A stretch of DNA of 64,000 bases from an uncultured Fibrobacter sp. Lineage in GTDB: Bacteria > Fibrobacterota > Fibrobacteria > Fibrobacterales > Fibrobacteraceae. Each line of letters opens with the position of its first letter. Position 1 is the stretch's first letter. The position numbers were made by a program, and so were the translations under genes. Positions 35,165-42,798 of the stretch are shown here, in pieces. The notes under the pieces are model-generated. The model saw only the letters and a program-made list of their open reading frames with translations. It was not told the DNA's origin and ran no database searches. The stretch is taken from contig CAKUWY010000004.1 of NCBI GenBank assembly GCA_934699585.1, forward strand, positions 116,172 through 180,171. Reading direction: 5' to 3'.

Positions 35165-35921
35165 TTTTCTGCCGGTGTTTCTGCTGGCGAGTTTCGTTTT
35201 TGGCCTGGATTCGCCGGTGCCCTTTGTGAAAAAGAGTGTTGCTGGTTCATCGGGACTTTCTGGATGGTATTCCAGTCCGGCAAGGGTGGGGGAGCCTGCC
35301 TTCGGGTTTTCGTACTGGAACGTGCCGGAGGTATATGACCGGTGGGCTATGAGCGCTGCCGGGGAATGGGGGAGCGGGCTTTACCGGGTGGCGTTCTTCT
35401 ACTCTTATAGCGAGATGGACAGCCTTTTCAGGGAACACTACGGGGAACTGGACGTGGCTTACGGGTTAGGCCCTGCGGTATTTGGTGCGGGCTACGGAAC
35501 CCTGCTGGATTATGTCCCTCGGGAAGCGAGTTGGGTCCGACACCGCATAAAGGCAGGTGCGGGCCTTCGATGGGGCAACGTGTACGGAAGCCTCTGGACC
35601 ATGGGCTTTACCGACGAAACCTGGACGGGAATGGGAAGTCTTTTGTGGAAGCCGACCGAAGTGTTTTCCCTGTCGGTGGAATCGGACGGCAAATCTTTGG
35701 GAGTAGGCCACGATTTCTATTTCAGGCTTGGCTCGCTTTCCAGTTTTTACACATTCCCGCGGTTTAGCGTGGGGGTGGAACTGGTCCTGAACCTAAAATT
35801 TCTGGAATGGGGCGGAACTCACGGCTTTGGCAACGGAAATCTGGGGTGGAATGGTCTGTGGCTTCGAAAAAAATTGTATTTTCAAAAGTATGACGGAGAT
35901 TCCCAAAATCGGAAGTATTGA
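35148..35921 (+). CDS. Exported protein of unknown function, coupled to the lamin-tail gene
   Basis: About 257 residues from a TTG at 35148, just before the signal-like RSFLPVFLLASFVFG. The mature part is rich in Gly, Trp, Tyr and alternating hydrophobic residues (VGVELVLNLKFLEW), as in an outer-membrane or surface beta protein. No named family. It overlaps the preceding stop by 17 bases and extends 32 bases past the start of the next gene, so the three are tightly packed and probably one transcript. The start codon is uncertain; an ATG at 35106 is possible. Confidence 0.6.
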   Translation: MSFVRSFLPVFLLASFVFGLDSPVPFVKKSVAGSSGLSGWYSSPARVGEPAFGFSYWNVPEVYDRWAMSAAGEWGSGLYRVAFFYSYSEMDSLFREHYGELDVAYGLGPAVFGAGYGTLLDYVPREASWVRHRIKAGAGLRWGNVYGSLWTMGFTDETWTGMGSLLWKPTEVFSLSVESDGKSLGVGHDFYFRLGSLSSFYTFPRFSVGVELVLNLKFLEWGGTHGFGNGNLGWNGLWLRKKLYFQKYDGDSQNRKY

Positions 35922-37152
35922 CTGGGCTATGGCTTCGGTGGCCATCGGGGTTCTACTTGTGGTGGTTTGCCTGGTGTGCTTTATGCTGCTCAGGGATAGC
36001 CGAAAAAAGCAAAAGTTCTACAAGCGCTTTGGCAATAATGTGAACGAGGGAATCGTGGTGCTGTCCCAGAATCTGGATTACTTGTACAGCATGCCTCTTT
36101 TTGCCGAAGAACCTCTGCTAGAAAAATTAGTTCAGGGCCAGAGTCTGCAAGAGCTCCTTGACCCTAAGGATTGGGGCAGGATGCGTTTGTTTTTCGAGGA
36201 AACAGAAAAGCATAGGGATATCCCATTTCTCTTTTCGGTAAAATTGGAAGACAGAAATATTCTGTGGTATGAACTGCGCTGCTTTATTTATCGGGCGTCC
36301 CTGTCGGAATATCATTATGTGTGTTTTCTGAAAAATATAACCAGGGAACAGGAAACCCGCAGGGAGCGCCAGAATTTACAGGATACTCTCAACTTGATGC
36401 TGAAGACAACCGGGGATTTCTTGTGGAGCCTGGATGTGGAAAAACGGTTGGTGACGTTCCTGACTCCCATCGTGGATGAGGATTTCCAGATACTTCCCCG
36501 ATCTGCCGGAGGTGTGGAACTTACAAAAATTATGCCCGAAGAGGATGCTGCCCTTTTAGATAAGCTGACGAACCGCTACGTTCTGGAATACAAGGCGGAC
36601 AACAGCATTATCGAAAAGAATAAGTTGTATCCTCCGGTGAAGATTCGCCTTTTCAACAAGAATGGGAACGTTTTTTGGTACAATCTTCGTGGCCTGATCG
36701 CTTTTGATGAAGAGGGTAACCTGGTATTCCGGGGTGTGGCGAACCGCCTGGACCTGATGATGGATAATTTTGTTTTTGATCCGAACCATAATGAAAATGC
36801 TCTTTTCTCGGCGGCTTTGTCTTTGCCCGATTTGCGGGTTTTCTGGGTAGATAGGGAATTCAAGATTCTTGGGGCGAACCAATGCTTTGCCAATGCCTTC
36901 CATGTAGATGACTTGGCTTCGATTCAGGGTAAGCCCTTGAGCAGCGTGGCGTTTTCAAAGCCTCTATTGTATTTTAATAAGGTCTTGACTGAAGTTTTTG
37001 AAACGGGTCGTCGTGTGTCCTGGAAATCCGAGGGCGACGAGCTGGATTGTCCCTTGTTCTTTAACGTGGTCCCCTTAAAAGAAAAGAGCGGCGTTGCCTT
37101 GCAGGCTCTGTGCGCTTATATTAAACTAGATTCTCAAAACAAAGAGGTATAA
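35890..37152 (+). CDS. Membrane protein with PAS-like domains and no recognised output domain
   Basis: About 420 residues. One TM helix (about 11-34), then three PAS-like segments: about 48-155, 160-305 and 315-415 (VFWVDREFKILGANQCFANAFHVD is a typical PAS start). The part after each PAS fold shows the Y-x-L-R and F-R-G-V-A-N forms of PAC motifs. No histidine kinase, GGDEF, EAL, HD-GYP or methyl-accepting region follows. It may signal by protein contact. The ATG at 35890 is chosen because it begins just before the TM helix. The rhodanese gene starts 2 bases after the stop codon. Confidence 0.65.
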   Translation: MTEIPKIGSIDWAMASVAIGVLLVVVCLVCFMLLRDSRKKQKFYKRFGNNVNEGIVVLSQNLDYLYSMPLFAEEPLLEKLVQGQSLQELLDPKDWGRMRLFFEETEKHRDIPFLFSVKLEDRNILWYELRCFIYRASLSEYHYVCFLKNITREQETRRERQNLQDTLNLMLKTTGDFLWSLDVEKRLVTFLTPIVDEDFQILPRSAGGVELTKIMPEEDAALLDKLTNRYVLEYKADNSIIEKNKLYPPVKIRLFNKNGNVFWYNLRGLIAFDEEGNLVFRGVANRLDLMMDNFVFDPNHNENALFSAALSLPDLRVFWVDREFKILGANQCFANAFHVDDLASIQGKPLSSVAFSKPLLYFNKVLTEVFETGRRVSWKSEGDELDCPLFFNVVPLKEKSGVALQALCAYIKLDSQNKEV

Positions 37153-37153
37153 T

Positions 37154-37624
37154 ATGAAAAAGTTGATTGGTTTTGCTTTCTGTACGGCTTTTCTTGTGGC
37201 CGGTTGTAACGAAACTCCCAAGCAAGAGACTGCAACCGTAGAAAAGAAGGCTCCGGCGGCTGTGGCGGCTGTAGCCCCTGCGACGCCGGCACAGTCGGTA
37301 GAAGCAGCACCTGCGGCAGAAGCACCTAAGGCCACCATTACGGACATTGACTGGAACAAGGCCTTGGAAATGAGCAAGGCGGGGGCCGTGCTCATTGACG
37401 TGCGCACTCCTGCCGAAGTGGCCGAGGGCATGGCGCCCGGCGCTATCAATATTCCGCTGCAAGAAATTGAACAGCGCCTTTCGGAATTCCCCAAGGACAA
37501 GGACCTGCTGATTTACTGCCGTAGCGGCAAGCGCAGCATGGCCGCATCCAACTTCCTCATCGAAAACGGATACGACAAGGTGTTCAACGTGGTGGGCGGA
37601 TTCCTGGCCTTCCCGAAACAGTAA
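37154..37624 (+). CDS. Rhodanese-domain lipoprotein
   Basis: A 156-residue lipoprotein with lipobox LVAGC, an Ala/Pro-rich linker (about 25-62) and a single rhodanese domain (about 65-156). The active-site loop is YCRSGKRSM, with Cys about 118; the CH2A region reads LIDVRTPAEVAEGMAPGAINIPL. It would act as a sulfurtransferase or persulfide carrier in the periplasm. The start is 2 bases after the PAS gene. Confidence 0.88.
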   Translation: MKKLIGFAFCTAFLVAGCNETPKQETATVEKKAPAAVAAVAPATPAQSVEAAPAAEAPKATITDIDWNKALEMSKAGAVLIDVRTPAEVAEGMAPGAINIPLQEIEQRLSEFPKDKDLLIYCRSGKRSMAASNFLIENGYDKVFNVVGGFLAFPKQ

Positions 37625-37627
37625 CAG

Positions 37628-37759
37628 TTTGTAATGTGGAGTGTGGAATGTGAAGTGAGTGATTTCACACCTCGCTCCTCAAACCTCAAAGGCGCAAAGC
37701 GCCGACCTCAGAGCGAAGCGACCTCAAATCCCTAGCCCCTAGATCCTAGCCCCTAAATC
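37628..37759. repeat. Compound heptanucleotide-period region before ribD
   Basis: Three blocks keep 7-base phasing: TTTGTAA, TGTGGAG, TGTGGAA, TGTGAAG, TGAGTGA (37628-37662); TTTCACA, CCTCGCT, CCTCAAA, CCTCAAA (37663-37690); and CTAGCCC, CTAGATC, CTAGCCC, CTAAATC (37732-37759). The last block is the exact complement of words in the array at 32487. It ends 6 bases before the ribD ATG, leaving no room for a normal ribosome site. Confidence 0.85.
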
Positions 37760-37765
37760 CTCTCA

Positions 37766-38983
37766 ATGAATTTCCTGCAGCTCGCACTTGAAGAGTCTTT
37801 CTTCTCGATAGGCGTAAGCCGCCCGAATCCGGCGGTGGGTGCCGTTGTAGTGAAAGACGGTCTGGTTGTGGGGCGGGGGGCGACGCAGAGCCCCGGGAAC
37901 GCCCACGCCGAAGTCATGGCTCTGCGTGACGCGGGCGAACTTGCCCGCGGGGCGGCCTTGTTCGTGACCCTGGAGCCCTGCTGCCATTACGGCCGCACGC
38001 CCCCCTGCACCAAGGCTATCGTCGAAGCGGGAATTTCCGAAGTGTATTTTGCCCATGCAGACCCGAACCCGGCTGTCCGCGGCAAAAGCCGTGGCATTCT
38101 GGAAGCTGCCGGCGCCAAGGTTTACGAGGGCAAGGACGCCTGCCTGCGGGCCCACGCCGAAAGCGGCTGGAACGACAGTTGCTCCGCCGAAGGTTGCACC
38201 CTTCTTTCCCCCGACGAATCGGAAAACGAGGGCGCGGTAGTCTTTGCCGAAATAGAACGTTTCTTTGAAGCGTACGATTATTTTGTGCAAAACAAGAAAA
38301 CCTTTGTAGAAGTCAAGATGGCCGTTTCGGAAAGCGGTTTCATGGGAATGCAGGGCGGTAACGGTCGTCCCGCCCCCTTGAACATCACAAAGCAGGGGGC
38401 TGTCTGCTGGAACCATGAACTGCGGGCCATGAGTGACGCCATCCTGGTGGGGGCGGGAACACTCCTTGCCGACAATCCTTCTTTGGACGTGCGTTTGGCC
38501 CACGGCAACAGTCCTGTAAAAATCCTCTGGGCGGGGCATCACGAATTTACGGAAACAGAAATTTCGGCGTTGAAATTCTTTTCGCAGGCTGATGACGCAT
38601 CATCAATACCGCGCTTGGTGTTCACTTGCGTTGAACAGCCCGCCATCAAAGGTGAAACAATCCTTTTAAGTGGCAACACCTTCGAAGAAAACTGGACGGA
38701 TATGATTGCGGAACTTTCCCGTCGGGGAATGCACCGCCTGATGGTGGAGCCTGGCGCCCATTTAGCCGAAAAGATTTTCGGCAATTCAGGTGATCGAGGC
38801 GAAAAAAATACGCCCCTGTGGAACCGCCTGGATTTGTGGAAATCTACCGACCCTTCCGTAGAGCGAATTTTATCTCAAGAAAATTGCGAGGGAATCGCAT
38901 TCCCGGGCGTGCCCGATTCCGCAGTGGCAAAGGAATCCGCCATCATCGGCCCCGATGTGTTGACGGTGTATTATCCGGGGTAA
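37766..38983 (+). CDS. ribD: Bifunctional riboflavin deaminase/reductase RibD
   Basis: A 405-residue enzyme for the second and third steps of riboflavin synthesis from GTP. The deaminase domain (1-145) has the zinc motif HAE (about 48-50) and PCCHYGRTPPC (about 72-82), plus the N-terminal SRPNPAVGAVVV. The reductase domain follows (about 170-400), with VEVKMAVSESGF and DAILVGAGTLLADNPSLDVR. A linker of about 25 residues between them is longer than usual. The remaining rib genes begin 2 kb downstream, beyond the FISUMP gene. No FMN riboswitch is seen before it. Confidence 0.94.
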   Translation: MNFLQLALEESFFSIGVSRPNPAVGAVVVKDGLVVGRGATQSPGNAHAEVMALRDAGELARGAALFVTLEPCCHYGRTPPCTKAIVEAGISEVYFAHADPNPAVRGKSRGILEAAGAKVYEGKDACLRAHAESGWNDSCSAEGCTLLSPDESENEGAVVFAEIERFFEAYDYFVQNKKTFVEVKMAVSESGFMGMQGGNGRPAPLNITKQGAVCWNHELRAMSDAILVGAGTLLADNPSLDVRLAHGNSPVKILWAGHHEFTETEISALKFFSQADDASSIPRLVFTCVEQPAIKGETILLSGNTFEENWTDMIAELSRRGMHRLMVEPGAHLAEKIFGNSGDRGEKNTPLWNRLDLWKSTDPSVERILSQENCEGIAFPGVPDSAVAKESAIIGPDVLTVYYPG

Positions 38984-39054
38984 TTTCAGACAAAGTGGAT
39001 CTGCAGGACCGGTTTCTTCAAAAATATTAGCCAAAACTGTTTTTTTTCTTACAT

Positions 39055-39084
39055 TCCGAAGTAAGCAAATTACAAACTTACGGA
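39055..39084 (+). promoter_or_regulatory. Leader hairpin overlapping the ribosome site of the FISUMP gene
   Basis: TCC-gaa-GTAAG, an 11-base loop, then CTTAC-GGA just before the ATG at 39092. The GGA of the likely Shine-Dalgarno (CGGAGA) is in the stem, so the hairpin could hide it. Confidence 0.4.
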
Positions 39085-39091
39085 GAAAATA

Positions 39092-40336
39092 ATGAAAAAA
39101 CAGATTTTTGCTGGTATGTCTACTTTGAGCCACTCTGCGTGGAAACGGCATGTCGTTGCGAGCGCAAGGTCACTGAGCTTGTCGAAGTGGTGCGTGGCAA
39201 TCTCTCTACCGCTGGTCTTTGCCGCCTGTGACGACAGTTCCAGCGATTTGTCTAGCGAAATTCCCGTTTACGGGAGCGAGGCAACCCTGCCCGACATTTG
39301 TGAAAAGGAAGTCGCCAAGGTGGACACCTCATTTTTTGCCTGTCTAGAGAACAAGTGGGTGGTTGTTACCGACTCCGCCATCATTGAAAAAATTAAGGAC
39401 GGGCTTGACGGGGACAAGCTGAAAGCTGATCTGGAAGATCTGATGTCGAGACAGTCCAGTTCCTCCAAGAAGCAGTTCAGGCCGTTCAGCAGCGAAGTAT
39501 CGGACGAACCCGATTTGTCAGGTGACACAAATGTCGACGAGGAATCTTCCTCTAGCGCCGCCTCGGAATTCAGTTCCGACACTGGTAGCGAGGGGTCTTC
39601 ATCATCTCGTCATTCCCCGGAATCATCATCTCGTCATTCCCTGCTTGACGGGGAATCTTCCTCCAGCGGACAGAAAAAATCCTGCGATGACTTGGCCTAC
39701 AATCCCGATACGCAATTTTGTGATACCCGAGACGGCACACTCTACAGGTTCGTGACCATCGCAAGCGAAAACCCCGCCTACAGCAAGAAGTGGATGGCGG
39801 AGAATCTGAACTATCAGACCGCAAACAGTTGGTGTGGCGGCGGAAGTGCCGGAACAAAGATGGCGGGCGACTGCTCCGTGTATGGGCGACTCTATACCTG
39901 GGCTGCCGCCATGGGCAAGCTCGAGGATGAGTGTGGCTTCGGTCATGACTGCATCACCCTGGGCAAGGGCAATGTGCAGGGGGTGTGTCCCGACGGTTGG
40001 CACGTTCCCACGCAGGATGAATGGAACGCCCTGTTCGCCGCGGTGGGCGGTGAGTCCACAGCGGGCCAAAAACTCAAGGCCCAAACTGACTGGAGGGCGT
40101 ATAGCGGCATCACCAACGAGGACGCCTACGGCTTTTCCGCGCTGCCCGCTGGCTACAGGGGCAACGTTGGTTACTTCTACTATTTCACCCTCGGTGCTTA
40201 CTTTTGGAGTGCCACGCAGGACGATAGCGACTACTCCTACTACGTGTATATGGGCTACTGCAATGACTATGCGGAACTGGGCAATGTTGACAAGAACCGC
40301 GACTTCTCCGTCCGTTGCGTCAAGGATTCTGAATAA
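39092..40336 (+). CDS. FISUMP-domain lipoprotein (Fibrobacter major paralogous domain)
   Basis: A 414-residue lipoprotein. The leader is unusually long (about 50 residues) and ends VFAAC. A Glu/Ser-rich region with Ser runs (about 110-200) leads to a FISUMP domain (about 205-412): KKWMAENLNYQT, YGRLYTWAAAM, GVCPDGWHVPTQDEWN, FSALPAGYRG, FWSATQ and a final FSVRCVKD. FISUMP is a surface module amplified in Fibrobacter and found in some Bacteroidota; it is probably outside the cell. Two segments of the gene are sequence of the dispersed palindromic-element kind, read in frame (39151-39203 and 39601-39662). It separates ribD from ribE, which is not a functional association. Confidence 0.9.
   Translation: MKKQIFAGMSTLSHSAWKRHVVASARSLSLSKWCVAISLPLVFAACDDSSSDLSSEIPVYGSEATLPDICEKEVAKVDTSFFACLENKWVVVTDSAIIEKIKDGLDGDKLKADLEDLMSRQSSSSKKQFRPFSSEVSDEPDLSGDTNVDEESSSSAASEFSSDTGSEGSSSSRHSPESSSRHSLLDGESSSSGQKKSCDDLAYNPDTQFCDTRDGTLYRFVTIASENPAYSKKWMAENLNYQTANSWCGGGSAGTKMAGDCSVYGRLYTWAAAMGKLEDECGFGHDCITLGKGNVQGVCPDGWHVPTQDEWNALFAAVGGESTAGQKLKAQTDWRAYSGITNEDAYGFSALPAGYRGNVGYFYYFTLGAYFWSATQDDSDYSYYVYMGYCNDYAELGNVDKNRDFSVRCVKDSE
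39151..39203 (+). repeat. Dispersed-element-like sequence in frame within the lipoprotein leader
   Basis: TGTCGTTGCGAGCGCAAGG, CACTGAGCTTGTCGAAGTG and GGCAATCTC, the parts and order of a common GTCATTGCGAGC...GCAATC intergenic element. Here it encodes RHVVASARSLSLSKWCVAIS, including the first part of the hydrophobic core of the signal peptide. Confidence 0.65.
39601..39662 (+). repeat. Dispersed-element-like sequence in frame within the Ser linker
   Basis: ATCTCGTCATTCCC occurs twice (39603 and 39628); the second is followed by CTGCTTGACGGGGAATCTTC, giving a CGTCATTCCC...GGGGAATC palindrome related in form to the one at 40418. Translation gives SSRHSPESSSRHSLLDGESS within the Ser linker. Confidence 0.65.
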
Positions 40337-40362
40337 AGTAACCGTTACGGCAATATGAATAC

Positions 40363-40398
40363 GAGCTTGAAGTTCCGAAAGGACTTCGGGCTTTTTTT
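40363..40398 (+). terminator. Terminator after the FISUMP gene
   Basis: GAAGTTCC-GAAA-GGACTTC with an outer AGC/GCT pairing, followed by seven T. One bulged base. Confidence 0.8.
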
Positions 40399-40462
40399 AC
40401 GATGGTATGAAAGGGTGATGCCCCGTCAAGCGGGGCATGACAAGGGGGTGCGGCTTCTCGAA

Positions 40463-40505
40463 GGAAACTCGCAGGGACTAACAGTCACAAGAGTTTCCTC
40501 CTGCA
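40463..40505 (-). repeat. 43-bp dispersed repeat, inverted copy
   Basis: The exact reverse complement of 20273-20315, 43 of 43 bases. Inverted arms GGAAACTC/GAGTTTCC. Confidence 0.9.
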
Positions 40506-40756
40506 AAAACGGTTCTTACTTGCAAAAGACGTTCTTGATTGCAAAAGCTCATGTAAACCAGAGCCATTCTTGTGTTTTTTTGACCGAGATGTGGGCATCC
40601 CGAGCGAACAGTCGAACAAAGTGAATCTGCGAGCGAGGGAATGTTCACATCAAGGGAAAGATTTATTAAAAAAAGAGAAGCCTTTCAAGATGATAGCGGA
40701 TCCTCGCCGGAGCCTGCCCTGTGCAAGGCCGAATGGGCGAGGATGACGAGAAGGTC

Positions 40757-40884
40757 GGGGCGTTGCGGGGTGTCCCCGCTAGAGGGGGTGATGGAAGCCC
40801 CGATTAGACCCATTCGACTTCGGCGCACAGCGCCTTCGCTCAGGGTGACACAATCGGGGCTGCAATCAGGGGGAGACTTCCCCC
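40757..40884 (+). repeat. GGGGCGTTGCGGGG intergenic element, copy 1
   Basis: Begins GGGGCGTTGCGGGG, continues CCCCGCTAGAGGGGGT and ends with the hairpin-forming GGGGGAGACTTCCCCC. Copy 2, with the same beginning, middle and end, is at 58468-58561. Confidence 0.75.
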
Positions 40885-40929
40885 ACACCCCACATCTAGC
40901 ACTCCACACTCCACATCCCACACTGCACA
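40881..40929. repeat. Heptanucleotide-period array before ribE
   Basis: CCCCACA, CCCCACA, TCTAGCA, CTCCACA, CTCCACA, TCCCACA, CTGCACA, in unbroken 7-base phase; complement of the TGTGG-type words at 17345 and 37635. Confidence 0.88.
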
Positions 40930-40949
40930 TTTTCTATATTTGCCCCCGT

Positions 40950-41549
40950 ATGTTTACAGGTATCATTCAAGCGACGGGTGAGATTGTTTCCCTTATGCCC
41001 CGTGGGGACGCCCTTTCCATGGTGCTCCGGGCTCCGGGCTTTTTCAAGGACTGCAAGCTGGGCGACAGCGTGGCCAACGACGGTGTGTGCCTTTCGGTGG
41101 AATCCTGCACCGCAGACGAGGCGACTTTTTGCCTGATGCACCAGACGGTGGAAAACACCGCCTTCAAGGCTGCGGCTCCCGGCAAGCTGGTGAACCTGGA
41201 ACTGCCTTGCCGTGCCGACAGTTTTATGGGCGGGCATTTCGTGATGGGCCACGTGGACTGCGTGACTGAGGTCATCCAGGTGGTGCCTCGTGAGACCGGT
41301 GTCGAGGTGGACCTGAAGATGCCTGCCGACCTCAAACGCTACATTATCCGTCGGGGCTCCATCTCCCTGAACGGCATCAGCCTTACGGTGGCCGAGAAGT
41401 TCGAGGACTCCATCCGGGTGTGCATCATTCCGGAGACTTTGGCCCGCACGAACCTCCGCAACTGGGAGGCTGGGACCGTCGTGAATGTGGAAGTGGATAT
41501 GCTGGGCAAGTATATCGAGAATTATCTGAAGGAACGTGACCTTGCTTAA
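40950..41549 (+). CDS. ribE: Riboflavin synthase (alpha subunit)
   Basis: A 199-residue trimeric enzyme that dismutates two 6,7-dimethyl-8-ribityllumazine molecules to riboflavin. Two tandem lumazine-binding domains: MFTGIIQATGEI, VANDGVCLSV (1-95) and GGHFVMGHVDCV, ISLNGISLTV (96-190). The N-terminal MFTGI and the GHVD motif are diagnostic. The ATG is chosen because MFTGII is the usual start; upstream codons are repeat sequence. No Shine-Dalgarno sequence is visible. It overlaps ribBA by 14 bases. Confidence 0.95.
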   Translation: MFTGIIQATGEIVSLMPRGDALSMVLRAPGFFKDCKLGDSVANDGVCLSVESCTADEATFCLMHQTVENTAFKAAAPGKLVNLELPCRADSFMGGHFVMGHVDCVTEVIQVVPRETGVEVDLKMPADLKRYIIRRGSISLNGISLTVAEKFEDSIRVCIIPETLARTNLRNWEAGTVVNVEVDMLGKYIENYLKERDLA

Positions 41550-42783
41550 TACCATCGAAGAGGCCATAGAGGATTTCAGGAACGGAAAGTTCCTTATCGT
41601 GGTGGACGACGAAGACCGCGAGAACGAGGGAGATTTTGTTATCGCCGCCGAGAAGATTACGCCCGAAAAGGTGAATTTTATGCTCCACGAGGGTAGGGGC
41701 GTGCTTTGCGCACCGCTGCCTATTTCCCGCTGCCACGAGCTGAATTTGACCCGCCAGACGGCGGAGAACACTTCCATGCTGGGAACCCCCTTTACCATCA
41801 TGGTAGATAAGATTGAAGGCTGCACTACGGGGGTTTCGGCCCATGACCGTGCGGCTACCATCCAGGCCCTTGCCGACCCGAACTCCAAGCCCGGTGACTT
41901 TGGCCGGCCGGGACACATTTCGCCCCTGTATGCCCAGGAAGAAGGCGTGCTCCGCAGGGCTGGCCATACAGAAGCCGCCGTGGACCTGGCAAAGCTTGCG
42001 GGACTCAGGCCTGCCGCCGCCCTCATCGAAATCATGAACGAGGACGGCACCATGGCCCGTCTTCCGCAATTGATGGAAGTGTCCAAAAAGTTCGGCCTCA
42101 AGATTATTTCTATCCGGGATCTGATTGACTACCGCCTGAGAAACGAAAAACTGGTGCAACGTGTGGCTGCCCCCCACGTGTCCACCAAGTACGGCGACTT
42201 TACCGCCTACGCCTACAGGAGCAAGACCGACGGCGTGGAGCATGTGGCCTGGGTGGCCGGTAACCCCGACTTCAGCAAGCCGGTTTACGTGCGCGTCCAT
42301 AGCGAGTGCCTGACCGGCGACATTTTCGGGAGCCTGCGCTGCGACTGCGGCGAACAGCTGGCCTCTGCCATGAAGTTTATCGGCGAACACGGCGGCGTCC
42401 TTTTGTACCTGCGTGGGCAGGAGGGCCGTGGAATCGGGCTGTGCAACAAGCTTCGGGCCTATGAACTGCAGGAGAAGGGCATGGACACGGTGGAGGCGAA
42501 CCTTCACCTGGGGTTCAAGTCGGACCTGCGCCAGTACGGCACGGGGGCCCAGATCCTTGCGGACCTGGGGGTGCGGGAGATGCGTCTCTTGACCAACAAT
42601 CCCAGCAAGATTTCGGGCATTTCGGCCTACGGACTCAAGATTGTGGAGCGCGTGCCCATCGAAATCAAGCCCAACGAGAAGAACAGGTTTTACCTGCTGA
42701 CCAAGCAGAAGAAGATGGGCCACCAGCTGCATGTGGACAGCGACCCCGCCGCGACCGGCGAAGTGCCCAGCGAAAAGGTTTAA
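41536..42783 (+). CDS. ribBA: Bifunctional DHBP synthase/GTP cyclohydrolase II RibBA
   Basis: A 415-residue protein providing both precursors of riboflavin: 3,4-dihydroxybutanone phosphate from ribulose 5-phosphate (RibB, 1-205) and the pyrimidine from GTP (RibA, 206-400). RibB motifs: DDEDRENEGDF, TTGVSAHDRA, RPGHISPL and GHTEAAVDLA. RibA motifs: VHSECLTGDIFGSLRCDCG with the zinc Cys residues, and RGQEGRGIGL. Both halves have their key residues, so both should be active. GTG start after AAGGAAC, overlapping ribE. Confidence 0.96.
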   Translation: MTLLNTIEEAIEDFRNGKFLIVVDDEDRENEGDFVIAAEKITPEKVNFMLHEGRGVLCAPLPISRCHELNLTRQTAENTSMLGTPFTIMVDKIEGCTTGVSAHDRAATIQALADPNSKPGDFGRPGHISPLYAQEEGVLRRAGHTEAAVDLAKLAGLRPAAALIEIMNEDGTMARLPQLMEVSKKFGLKIISIRDLIDYRLRNEKLVQRVAAPHVSTKYGDFTAYAYRSKTDGVEHVAWVAGNPDFSKPVYVRVHSECLTGDIFGSLRCDCGEQLASAMKFIGEHGGVLLYLRGQEGRGIGLCNKLRAYELQEKGMDTVEANLHLGFKSDLRQYGTGAQILADLGVREMRLLTNNPSKISGISAYGLKIVERVPIEIKPNEKNRFYLLTKQKKMGHQLHVDSDPAATGEVPSEKV

Positions 42784-42798
42784 AAAGAGGATATGAAC

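Larger units (their letters stand above)
40399..40949. other. Repeat-filled intergenic stretch, no gene seen
   Basis: In order: palindrome ATGCCCCGTCAAGCGGGGCAT (40418-40438, given here as arms ATGCCCCG and CGGGGCAT); the 43-base repeat (40463-40505, inverted copy of 20273-20315); an unassigned AT-richer part; GCGGATCCTCGCC...GGCGAGGATGACG (about 40697-40750); a GGGGCGTTGCGGGG element (40757-40884); and a heptanucleotide-period array (40881-40929). An open frame through it in phase with ribE is not thought to be coding because it is made of these repeats. Confidence 0.7.

Noticed and set aside
37625..37765. FMN riboswitch before ribD
   Set aside because: None of the conserved RFN blocks is visible; the region is heptamer repeats.
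40641..40949. N-terminal extension of riboflavin synthase
   Set aside because: It consists of dispersed repeats and heptamer arrays; the enzyme starts MFTGII at 40950.
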